Assembly: GCF_037975245.1 (NCBI RefSeq)
Contig: NC_092569.1
Location: 21,480,001-21,544,000, forward strand
Reading direction: 5' to 3'
Length of the DNA stretch: 64,000 bases
Source: Apostichopus japonicus
Taxonomy: Eukaryota > Echinodermata > Holothuroidea > Aspidochirotida > Stichopodidae
Positions 51,601 through 62,900 of the stretch are shown here, piece after piece. The notes below the pieces were generated by a model. It searched no databases. It was not told the DNA's origin and saw nothing but the letters and a program-made list of their open reading frames with translations. A program made the translations under genes and the position numbers. The number at the start of each line of letters is the position of its first letter. The stretch's first letter is position 1.

Positions 51601-54600
51601 TACAGCGGGTGCCTGCATAGGGAGCTGTAAGTATTAGTTAATCGGCCTAATATCTCAGTCCATACAGTGGCGCGATGGCTTGGCGCACTGTAAGAGCTGA
51701 TGAGCGAGACTCTCTTTTGCATCGCTGGTTCGAACCCCGGTGGTGGCGTCTTTTGCCGATCTTTTACAGCGGGTGCCTGCATAGGGAGCTGTAAGTATTA
51801 GTTAATCGGCCTAATATCTCAGTCCATACAGTGGCGCGATGGCTTGGCGCACTGTAAGAGCTGATGAGCGAGACTCTCTTTTGCATCGCTGGTTCGAACC
51901 CCGGTGGTGGCGTCTTTTGCCGATCTTTTACAGCGGGTGCCTGCATAGGGAGCTGTAAGTATTAGTTAATCGGCCTAATATCTCAGTCCATACAGTGGCG
52001 CGATGGCTTGGCGCACTGTAAGAGCTGATGAGCGAGACTCTCTTTTGCATCGCTGGTTCGAACCCCGGTGGTGGCGTCTTTTGCCGATCTTTTACAGCGG
52101 GTGCCTGCATAGGGAGCTGTAAGTATTAGTTAATCGGCCTAATATCTCAGTCCATACAGTGGCGCGATGGCTTGGCGCACTGTAAGAGCTGATGAGCGAG
52201 ACTCTCTTTTGCATCGCTGGTTCGAACCCCGGTGGTGGCGTCTTTTGCCGATCTTTTACAGCGGGTGCCTGCATAGGGAGCTGTAAGTATTAGTTAATCG
52301 GCCTAATATCTCAGTCCATACAGTGGCGCGATGGCTTGGCGCACTGTAAGAGCTGATGAGCGAGACTCTCTTTTGCATCGCTGGTTCGAACCCCGGTGGT
52401 GGCGTCTTTTGCCGATCTTTTACAGCGGGTGCCTGCATAGGGAGCTGTAAGTATTAGTTAATCGGCCTAATATCTCAGTCCATACAGTGGCGCGATGGCT
52501 TGGCGCACTGTAAGAGCTGATGAGCGAGACTCTCTTTTGCATCGCTGGTTCGAACCCCGGTGGTGGCGTCTTTTGCCGATCTTTTACAGCGGGTGCCTGC
52601 ATAGGGAGCTGTAAGTATTAGTTAATCGGCCTAATATCTCAGTCCATACAGTGGCGCGATGGCTTGGCGCACTGTAAGAGCTGATGAGCGAGACTCTCTT
52701 TTGCATCGCTGGTTCGAACCCCGGTGGTGGCGTCTTTTGCCGATCTTTTACAGCGGGTGCCTGCATAGGGAGCTGTAAGTATTAGTTAATCGGCCTAATA
52801 TCTCAGTCCATACAGTGGCGCGATGGCTTGGCGCACTGTAAGAGCTGATGAGCGAGACTCTCTTTTGCATCGCTGGTTCGAACCCCGGTGGTGGCGTCTT
52901 TTGCCGATCTTTTACAGCGGGTGCCTGCATAGGGAGCTGTAAGTATTAGTTAATCGGCCTAATATCTCAGTCCATACAGTGGCGCGATGGCTTGGCGCAC
53001 TGTAAGAGCTGATGAGCGAGACTCTCTTTTGCATCGCTGGTTCGAACCCCGGTGGTGGCGTCTTTTGCCGATCTTTTACAGCGGGTGCCTGCATAGGGAG
53101 CTGTAAGTATTAGTTAATCGGCCTAATATCTCAGTCCATACAGTGGCGCGATGGCTTGGCGCACTGTAAGAGCTGATGAGCGAGACTCTCTTTTGCATCG
53201 CTGGTTCGAACCCCGGTGGTGGCGTCTTTTGCCGATCTTTTACAGCGGGTGCCTGCATAGGGAGCTGTAAGTATTAGTTAATCGGCCTAATATCTCAGTC
53301 CATACAGTGGCGCGATGGCTTGGCGCACTGTAAGAGCTGATGAGCGAGACTCTCTTTTGCATCGCTGGTTCGAACCCCGGTGGTGGCGTCTTTTGCCGAT
53401 CTTTTACAGCGGGTGCCTGCATAGGGAGCTGTAAGTATTAGTTAATCGGCCTAATATCTCAGTCCATACAGTGGCGCGATGGCTTGGCGCACTGTAAGAG
53501 CTGATGAGCGAGACTCTCTTTTGCATCGCTGGTTCGAACCCCGGTGGTGGCGTCTTTTGCCGATCTTTTACAGCGGGTGCCTGCATAGGGAGCTGTAAGT
53601 ATTAGTTAATCGGCCTAATATCTCAGTCCATACAGTGGCGCGATGGCTTGGCGCACTGTAAGAGCTGATGAGCGAGACTCTCTTTTGCATCGCTGGTTCG
53701 AACCCCGGTGGTGGCGTCTTTTGCCGATCTTTTACAGCGGGTGCCTGCATAGGGAGCTGTAAGTATTAGTTAATCGGCCTAATATCTCAGTCCATACAGT
53801 GGCGCGATGGCTTGGCGCACTGTAAGAGCTGATGAGCGAGACTCTCTTTTGCATCGCTGGTTCGAACCCCGGTGGTGGCGTCTTTTGCCGATCTTTTACA
53901 GCGGGTGCCTGCATAGGGAGCTGTAAGTATTAGTTAATCGGCCTAATATCTCAGTCCATACAGTGGCGCGATGGCTTGGCGCACTGTAAGAGCTGATGAG
54001 CGAGACTCTCTTTTGCATCGCTGGTTCGAACCCCGGTGGTGGCGTCTTTTGCCGATCTTTTACAGCGGGTGCCTGCATAGGGAGCTGTAAGTATTAGTTA
54101 ATCGGCCTAATATCTCAGTCCATACAGTGGCGCGATGGCTTGGCGCACTGTAAGAGCTGATGAGCGAGACTCTCTTTTGCATCGCTGGTTCGAACCCCGG
54201 TGGTGGCGTCTTTTGCCGATCTTTTACAGCGGGTGCCTGCATAGGGAGCTGTAAGTATTAGTTAATCGGCCTAATATCTCAGTCCATACAGTGGCGCGAT
54301 GGCTTGGCGCACTGTAAGAGCTGATGAGCGAGACTCTCTTTTGCATCGCTGGTTCGAACCCCGGTGGTGGCGTCTTTTGCCGATCTTTTACAGCGGGTGC
54401 CTGCATAGGGAGCTGTAAGTATTAGTTAATCGGCCTAATATCTCAGTCCATACAGTGGCGCGATGGCTTGGCGCACTGTAAGAGCTGATGAGCGAGACTC
54501 TCTTTTGCATCGCTGGTTCGAACCCCGGTGGTGGCGTCTTTTGCCGATCTTTTACAGCGGGTGCCTGCATAGGGAGCTGTAAGTATTAGTTAATCGGCCT

Positions 54601-55721
54601 AATATCTCAGTCCATACAGTGGCGCGATGGCTTGGCGCACTGTAAGAGCTGATGAGCGAGACTCTCTTTTGCATCGCTGGTTCGAACCCCGGTGGTGGCG
54701 TCTTTTGCCGATCTTTTACAGCGGGTGCCTGCATAGGGAGCTGTAAGTATTAGTTAATCGGCCTAATATCTCAGTCCATACAGTGGCGCGATGGCTTGGC
54801 GCACTGTAAGAGCTGATGAGCGAGACTCTCTTTTGCATCGCTGGTTCGAACCCCGGTGGTGGCGTCTTTTGCCGATCTTTTACAGCGGGTGCCTGCATAG
54901 GGAGCTGTAAGTATTAGTTAATCGGCCTAATATCTCAGTCCATACAGTGGCGCGATGGCTTGGCGCACTGTAAGAGCTGATGAGCGAGACTCTCTTTTGC
55001 ATCGCTGGTTCGAACCCCGGTGGTGGCGTCTTTTGCCGATCTTTTACAGCGGGTGCCTGCATAGGGAGCTGTAAGTATTAGTTAATCGGCCTAATATCTC
55101 AGTCCATACAGTGGCGCGATGGCTTGGCGCACTGTAAGAGCTGATGAGCGAGACTCTCTTTTGCATCGCTGGTTCGAACCCCGGTGGTGGCGTCTTTTGC
55201 CGATCTTTTACAGCGGGTGCCTGCATAGGGAGCTGTAAGTATTAGTTAATCGGCCTAATATCTCAGTCCATACAGTGGCGCGATGGCTTGGCGCACTGTA
55301 AGAGCTGATGAGCGAGACTCTCTTTTGCATCGCTGGTTCGAACCCCGGTGGTGGCGTCTTTTGCCGATCTTTTACAGCGGGTGCCTGCATAGGGAGCTGT
55401 AAGTATTAGTTAATCGGCCTAATATCTCAGTCCATACAGTGGCGCGATGGCTTGGCGCACTGTAAGAGCTGATGAGCGAGACTCTCTTTTGCATCGCTGG
55501 TTCGAACCCCGGTGGTGGCGTCTTTTGCCGATCTTTTACAGCGGGTGCCTGCATAGGGAGCTGTAAGTATTAGTTAATCGGCCTAATATCTCAGTCCATA
55601 CAGTGGCGCGATGGCTTGGCGCACTGTAAGAGCTGATGAGCGAGACTCTCTTTTGCATCGCTGGTTCGAACCCCGGTGGTGGCGTCTTTTGCCGATCTTT
55701 TACAGCGGGTGCCTGCATAGG

Positions 55722-55821
55722 NNNNNNNNNNNNNNNNNNNNNNNNNNNNNNNNNNNNNNNNNNNNNNNNNNNNNNNNNNNNNNNNNNNNNNNNNNNNNNN
55801 NNNNNNNNNNNNNNNNNNNNN
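55722..55821. other. Assembly gap 2, 100 Ns, with orientation switch
   Basis: Exactly 100 Ns. The left contig ends in GCATAGG on the plus strand. The right contig begins TTAACTAATACTT, which is the same monomer read on the opposite strand. Every unit to the left is plus and every unit to the right is minus. The junction is therefore either a real inversion whose breakpoint was not assembled, or a contig placed backwards by scaffolding. Confidence 0.99.
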
Positions 55822-56049
55822 TTAACTAATACTTACAGCTCCCTATGCAGGCACCCGCTGTAAAAGATCGGCAAAAGACGCCACCACCGGGGTTCGAACC
55901 GGCGATGCAAAAGAGAGCCTCGCTCATCAGCTCTTACAGTGCGCCAAGCCATCGCGCCACTGTATGGACTGAGATATTAGGCCGATTAACTAATACTTAC
56001 AGCTCCCTATGCAGGCACCCGCTGTAAAAGATCGGCAAAAGACGCCACC

Positions 56050-56128
56050 ACCGGGGTTCGAACCGGCGATGCAAAAGAGAGCCTCGCTCATCAGCTCTTA
56101 CAGTGCGCCAAGCCATCGCGCCACTGTA
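56050..56128 (-). other. Example tRNA-like three-helix segment in subarray C, fully paired
   Basis: Read on the minus strand, helix 1 is the same ten-pair hairpin with one bulge (outer arms 56122-56128 and 56099-56105). Helix 2 is AGAGC (56094-56098) opposite GCTCT (56078-56082), now five perfect pairs with an 11-base loop. Helix 3 is GCCGG (56063-56067) opposite CCGGT (56050-56054), with four Watson-Crick pairs and a closing G-T around TTCGAACC. Both subfamily-specific bases of contig C fall in these stems and improve them over contigs A and B. The acceptor stem is still missing, so an intact tRNA is not claimed. Confidence 0.6.
56054..56123 (-). promoter_or_regulatory. Example internal Pol III type-2 promoter in subarray C
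   Basis: On the minus strand the A-box-like TGGCGCGATGG occupies 56113-56123 and the B-box GGTTCGAACCC occupies 56054-56064, again 59 bases between starts. Both boxes are identical in sequence to those of contigs A and B, so the promoter core is conserved across all three subfamilies while nearby bases differ. Any transcripts from contig C would run leftwards, towards those of contig B. Confidence 0.6.
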
Positions 56129-59100
56129 TGGACTGAGATATTAGGCCGATTAACTAATACTTACAGCTCCCTATGCAGGCACCCGCTGTAAAAGATCGGC
56201 AAAAGACGCCACCACCGGGGTTCGAACCGGCGATGCAAAAGAGAGCCTCGCTCATCAGCTCTTACAGTGCGCCAAGCCATCGCGCCACTGTATGGACTGA
56301 GATATTAGGCCGATTAACTAATACTTACAGCTCCCTATGCAGGCACCCGCTGTAAAAGATCGGCAAAAGACGCCACCACCGGGGTTCGAACCGGCGATGC
56401 AAAAGAGAGCCTCGCTCATCAGCTCTTACAGTGCGCCAAGCCATCGCGCCACTGTATGGACTGAGATATTAGGCCGATTAACTAATACTTACAGCTCCCT
56501 ATGCAGGCACCCGCTGTAAAAGATCGGCAAAAGACGCCACCACCGGGGTTCGAACCGGCGATGCAAAAGAGAGCCTCGCTCATCAGCTCTTACAGTGCGC
56601 CAAGCCATCGCGCCACTGTATGGACTGAGATATTAGGCCGATTAACTAATACTTACAGCTCCCTATGCAGGCACCCGCTGTAAAAGATCGGCAAAAGACG
56701 CCACCACCGGGGTTCGAACCGGCGATGCAAAAGAGAGCCTCGCTCATCAGCTCTTACAGTGCGCCAAGCCATCGCGCCACTGTATGGACTGAGATATTAG
56801 GCCGATTAACTAATACTTACAGCTCCCTATGCAGGCACCCGCTGTAAAAGATCGGCAAAAGACGCCACCACCGGGGTTCGAACCGGCGATGCAAAAGAGA
56901 GCCTCGCTCATCAGCTCTTACAGTGCGCCAAGCCATCGCGCCACTGTATGGACTGAGATATTAGGCCGATTAACTAATACTTACAGCTCCCTATGCAGGC
57001 ACCCGCTGTAAAAGATCGGCAAAAGACGCCACCACCGGGGTTCGAACCGGCGATGCAAAAGAGAGCCTCGCTCATCAGCTCTTACAGTGCGCCAAGCCAT
57101 CGCGCCACTGTATGGACTGAGATATTAGGCCGATTAACTAATACTTACAGCTCCCTATGCAGGCACCCGCTGTAAAAGATCGGCAAAAGACGCCACCACC
57201 GGGGTTCGAACCGGCGATGCAAAAGAGAGCCTCGCTCATCAGCTCTTACAGTGCGCCAAGCCATCGCGCCACTGTATGGACTGAGATATTAGGCCGATTA
57301 ACTAATACTTACAGCTCCCTATGCAGGCACCCGCTGTAAAAGATCGGCAAAAGACGCCACCACCGGGGTTCGAACCGGCGATGCAAAAGAGAGCCTCGCT
57401 CATCAGCTCTTACAGTGCGCCAAGCCATCGCGCCACTGTATGGACTGAGATATTAGGCCGATTAACTAATACTTACAGCTCCCTATGCAGGCACCCGCTG
57501 TAAAAGATCGGCAAAAGACGCCACCACCGGGGTTCGAACCGGCGATGCAAAAGAGAGCCTCGCTCATCAGCTCTTACAGTGCGCCAAGCCATCGCGCCAC
57601 TGTATGGACTGAGATATTAGGCCGATTAACTAATACTTACAGCTCCCTATGCAGGCACCCGCTGTAAAAGATCGGCAAAAGACGCCACCACCGGGGTTCG
57701 AACCGGCGATGCAAAAGAGAGCCTCGCTCATCAGCTCTTACAGTGCGCCAAGCCATCGCGCCACTGTATGGACTGAGATATTAGGCCGATTAACTAATAC
57801 TTACAGCTCCCTATGCAGGCACCCGCTGTAAAAGATCGGCAAAAGACGCCACCACCGGGGTTCGAACCGGCGATGCAAAAGAGAGCCTCGCTCATCAGCT
57901 CTTACAGTGCGCCAAGCCATCGCGCCACTGTATGGACTGAGATATTAGGCCGATTAACTAATACTTACAGCTCCCTATGCAGGCACCCGCTGTAAAAGAT
58001 CGGCAAAAGACGCCACCACCGGGGTTCGAACCGGCGATGCAAAAGAGAGCCTCGCTCATCAGCTCTTACAGTGCGCCAAGCCATCGCGCCACTGTATGGA
58101 CTGAGATATTAGGCCGATTAACTAATACTTACAGCTCCCTATGCAGGCACCCGCTGTAAAAGATCGGCAAAAGACGCCACCACCGGGGTTCGAACCGGCG
58201 ATGCAAAAGAGAGCCTCGCTCATCAGCTCTTACAGTGCGCCAAGCCATCGCGCCACTGTATGGACTGAGATATTAGGCCGATTAACTAATACTTACAGCT
58301 CCCTATGCAGGCACCCGCTGTAAAAGATCGGCAAAAGACGCCACCACCGGGGTTCGAACCGGCGATGCAAAAGAGAGCCTCGCTCATCAGCTCTTACAGT
58401 GCGCCAAGCCATCGCGCCACTGTATGGACTGAGATATTAGGCCGATTAACTAATACTTACAGCTCCCTATGCAGGCACCCGCTGTAAAAGATCGGCAAAA
58501 GACGCCACCACCGGGGTTCGAACCGGCGATGCAAAAGAGAGCCTCGCTCATCAGCTCTTACAGTGCGCCAAGCCATCGCGCCACTGTATGGACTGAGATA
58601 TTAGGCCGATTAACTAATACTTACAGCTCCCTATGCAGGCACCCGCTGTAAAAGATCGGCAAAAGACGCCACCACCGGGGTTCGAACCGGCGATGCAAAA
58701 GAGAGCCTCGCTCATCAGCTCTTACAGTGCGCCAAGCCATCGCGCCACTGTATGGACTGAGATATTAGGCCGATTAACTAATACTTACAGCTCCCTATGC
58801 AGGCACCCGCTGTAAAAGATCGGCAAAAGACGCCACCACCGGGGTTCGAACCGGCGATGCAAAAGAGAGCCTCGCTCATCAGCTCTTACAGTGCGCCAAG
58901 CCATCGCGCCACTGTATGGACTGAGATATTAGGCCGATTAACTAATACTTACAGCTCCCTATGCAGGCACCCGCTGTAAAAGATCGGCAAAAGACGCCAC
59001 CACCGGGGTTCGAACCGGCGATGCAAAAGAGAGCCTCGCTCATCAGCTCTTACAGTGCGCCAAGCCATCGCGCCACTGTATGGACTGAGATATTAGGCCG

Positions 59101-59811
59101 ATTAACTAATACTTACAGCTCCCTATGCAGGCACCCGCTGTAAAAGATCGGCAAAAGACGCCACCACCGGGGTTCGAACCGGCGATGCAAAAGAGAGCCT
59201 CGCTCATCAGCTCTTACAGTGCGCCAAGCCATCGCGCCACTGTATGGACTGAGATATTAGGCCGATTAACTAATACTTACAGCTCCCTATGCAGGCACCC
59301 GCTGTAAAAGATCGGCAAAAGACGCCACCACCGGGGTTCGAACCGGCGATGCAAAAGAGAGCCTCGCTCATCAGCTCTTACAGTGCGCCAAGCCATCGCG
59401 CCACTGTATGGACTGAGATATTAGGCCGATTAACTAATACTTACAGCTCCCTATGCAGGCACCCGCTGTAAAAGATCGGCAAAAGACGCCACCACCGGGG
59501 TTCGAACCGGCGATGCAAAAGAGAGCCTCGCTCATCAGCTCTTACAGTGCGCCAAGCCATCGCGCCACTGTATGGACTGAGATATTAGGCCGATTAACTA
59601 ATACTTACAGCTCCCTATGCAGGCACCCGCTGTAAAAGATCGGCAAAAGACGCCACCACCGGGGTTCGAACCGGCGATGCAAAAGAGAGCCTCGCTCATC
59701 AGCTCTTACAGTGCGCCAAGCCATCGCGCCACTGTATGGACTGAGATATTAGGCCGATTAACTAATACTTACAGCTCCCTATGCAGGCACCCGCTGTAAA
59801 AGATCGGCAAA

Positions 59812-59976
59812 CGACGCCACCACCGGGGTTCGAACCGGCGATGCAAAAGAGAGCCTCGCTCATCAGCTCTTACAGTGCGCCAAGCCATCGCGCCACTGTA
59901 TGGACTGAGATATTAGGCCGATTAACTAATACTTACAGCTCCCTATGCAGGCACCCGCTGTAAAAGATCGGCAAAC
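59812..59976. other. Two adjacent subarray C units sharing a private A to C change
   Basis: On the plus strand GCAAAAGACGCC reads GCAAACGACGCC at 59812 and, 164 bases on, at 59976. On the monomer strand this turns the first T4 run after the B-box (TCTTTTGC) into TCGTTTGC. A change shared by just two neighbours looks like a recent single-unit duplication. Confidence 0.93.
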
Positions 59977-62900
59977 GACGCCACCACCGGGGTTCGAACC
60001 GGCGATGCAAAAGAGAGCCTCGCTCATCAGCTCTTACAGTGCGCCAAGCCATCGCGCCACTGTATGGACTGAGATATTAGGCCGATTAACTAATACTTAC
60101 AGCTCCCTATGCAGGCACCCGCTGTAAAAGATCGGCAAAAGACGCCACCACCGGGGTTCGAACCGGCGATGCAAAAGAGAGCCTCGCTCATCAGCTCTTA
60201 CAGTGCGCCAAGCCATCGCGCCACTGTATGGACTGAGATATTAGGCCGATTAACTAATACTTACAGCTCCCTATGCAGGCACCCGCTGTAAAAGATCGGC
60301 AAAAGACGCCACCACCGGGGTTCGAACCGGCGATGCAAAAGAGAGCCTCGCTCATCAGCTCTTACAGTGCGCCAAGCCATCGCGCCACTGTATGGACTGA
60401 GATATTAGGCCGATTAACTAATACTTACAGCTCCCTATGCAGGCACCCGCTGTAAAAGATCGGCAAAAGACGCCACCACCGGGGTTCGAACCGGCGATGC
60501 AAAAGAGAGCCTCGCTCATCAGCTCTTACAGTGCGCCAAGCCATCGCGCCACTGTATGGACTGAGATATTAGGCCGATTAACTAATACTTACAGCTCCCT
60601 ATGCAGGCACCCGCTGTAAAAGATCGGCAAAAGACGCCACCACCGGGGTTCGAACCGGCGATGCAAAAGAGAGCCTCGCTCATCAGCTCTTACAGTGCGC
60701 CAAGCCATCGCGCCACTGTATGGACTGAGATATTAGGCCGATTAACTAATACTTACAGCTCCCTATGCAGGCACCCGCTGTAAAAGATCGGCAAAAGACG
60801 CCACCACCGGGGTTCGAACCGGCGATGCAAAAGAGAGCCTCGCTCATCAGCTCTTACAGTGCGCCAAGCCATCGCGCCACTGTATGGACTGAGATATTAG
60901 GCCGATTAACTAATACTTACAGCTCCCTATGCAGGCACCCGCTGTAAAAGATCGGCAAAAGACGCCACCACCGGGGTTCGAACCGGCGATGCAAAAGAGA
61001 GCCTCGCTCATCAGCTCTTACAGTGCGCCAAGCCATCGCGCCACTGTATGGACTGAGATATTAGGCCGATTAACTAATACTTACAGCTCCCTATGCAGGC
61101 ACCCGCTGTAAAAGATCGGCAAAAGACGCCACCACCGGGGTTCGAACCGGCGATGCAAAAGAGAGCCTCGCTCATCAGCTCTTACAGTGCGCCAAGCCAT
61201 CGCGCCACTGTATGGACTGAGATATTAGGCCGATTAACTAATACTTACAGCTCCCTATGCAGGCACCCGCTGTAAAAGATCGGCAAAAGACGCCACCACC
61301 GGGGTTCGAACCGGCGATGCAAAAGAGAGCCTCGCTCATCAGCTCTTACAGTGCGCCAAGCCATCGCGCCACTGTATGGACTGAGATATTAGGCCGATTA
61401 ACTAATACTTACAGCTCCCTATGCAGGCACCCGCTGTAAAAGATCGGCAAAAGACGCCACCACCGGGGTTCGAACCGGCGATGCAAAAGAGAGCCTCGCT
61501 CATCAGCTCTTACAGTGCGCCAAGCCATCGCGCCACTGTATGGACTGAGATATTAGGCCGATTAACTAATACTTACAGCTCCCTATGCAGGCACCCGCTG
61601 TAAAAGATCGGCAAAAGACGCCACCACCGGGGTTCGAACCGGCGATGCAAAAGAGAGCCTCGCTCATCAGCTCTTACAGTGCGCCAAGCCATCGCGCCAC
61701 TGTATGGACTGAGATATTAGGCCGATTAACTAATACTTACAGCTCCCTATGCAGGCACCCGCTGTAAAAGATCGGCAAAAGACGCCACCACCGGGGTTCG
61801 AACCGGCGATGCAAAAGAGAGCCTCGCTCATCAGCTCTTACAGTGCGCCAAGCCATCGCGCCACTGTATGGACTGAGATATTAGGCCGATTAACTAATAC
61901 TTACAGCTCCCTATGCAGGCACCCGCTGTAAAAGATCGGCAAAAGACGCCACCACCGGGGTTCGAACCGGCGATGCAAAAGAGAGCCTCGCTCATCAGCT
62001 CTTACAGTGCGCCAAGCCATCGCGCCACTGTATGGACTGAGATATTAGGCCGATTAACTAATACTTACAGCTCCCTATGCAGGCACCCGCTGTAAAAGAT
62101 CGGCAAAAGACGCCACCACCGGGGTTCGAACCGGCGATGCAAAAGAGAGCCTCGCTCATCAGCTCTTACAGTGCGCCAAGCCATCGCGCCACTGTATGGA
62201 CTGAGATATTAGGCCGATTAACTAATACTTACAGCTCCCTATGCAGGCACCCGCTGTAAAAGATCGGCAAAAGACGCCACCACCGGGGTTCGAACCGGCG
62301 ATGCAAAAGAGAGCCTCGCTCATCAGCTCTTACAGTGCGCCAAGCCATCGCGCCACTGTATGGACTGAGATATTAGGCCGATTAACTAATACTTACAGCT
62401 CCCTATGCAGGCACCCGCTGTAAAAGATCGGCAAAAGACGCCACCACCGGGGTTCGAACCGGCGATGCAAAAGAGAGCCTCGCTCATCAGCTCTTACAGT
62501 GCGCCAAGCCATCGCGCCACTGTATGGACTGAGATATTAGGCCGATTAACTAATACTTACAGCTCCCTATGCAGGCACCCGCTGTAAAAGATCGGCAAAA
62601 GACGCCACCACCGGGGTTCGAACCGGCGATGCAAAAGAGAGCCTCGCTCATCAGCTCTTACAGTGCGCCAAGCCATCGCGCCACTGTATGGACTGAGATA
62701 TTAGGCCGATTAACTAATACTTACAGCTCCCTATGCAGGCACCCGCTGTAAAAGATCGGCAAAAGACGCCACCACCGGGGTTCGAACCGGCGATGCAAAA
62801 GAGAGCCTCGCTCATCAGCTCTTACAGTGCGCCAAGCCATCGCGCCACTGTATGGACTGAGATATTAGGCCGATTAACTAATACTTACAGCTCCCTATGC

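Larger units (their letters stand above)
9643..55721 (+). repeat. Satellite subarray B, 164-bp monomer, 281 copies
   Basis: Head-to-tail array of a 164-bp unit, about 52 percent GC (86 of 164 bases counted). The contig length plus the single 1-base deletion at about 10112 equals exactly 280 units and 160 bases. The period then holds at exactly 164 to the contig end with no further length change. Variation seen by eye is sparse: T to A at 23270, a three-base change at 38512-38514, the 21-unit CTGCAG block, the 45-unit TTTGGCC block and T to C at 43877. The segments 10113-23269 and 23271-38511 look invariant. Such uniformity points to very recent amplification or strong homogenisation, and it also makes copy number hard for an assembler to fix. 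No gene or unique sequence interrupts the array. Confidence 0.98.

Noticed and set aside
9781-55718. Minus-strand open frames of 60 codons in nearly every 164-bp unit, beginning MQAPAVKDRQ and overlapping the next by 19 bases
   Set aside because: They exist because the repeat exists. The start codon is lost in all 21 CTGCAG units, the 166-bp form has an early stop, and 164 is not a multiple of three, so successive frames shift. The GFEPA-type motif is the usual spurious translation of an antisense tRNA T-arm. No coding signal separates them from the repeat itself.
55700-55840. Transposon terminal inverted repeats at the orientation switch
   Set aside because: The inversion is between whole satellite arrays with an N gap between them. 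No element interior, target duplication or transposase is visible.
55611-55863. Plus-strand open frames running into gap 2
   Set aside because: Their length comes from reading through Ns. The sequence on either side is the same satellite.
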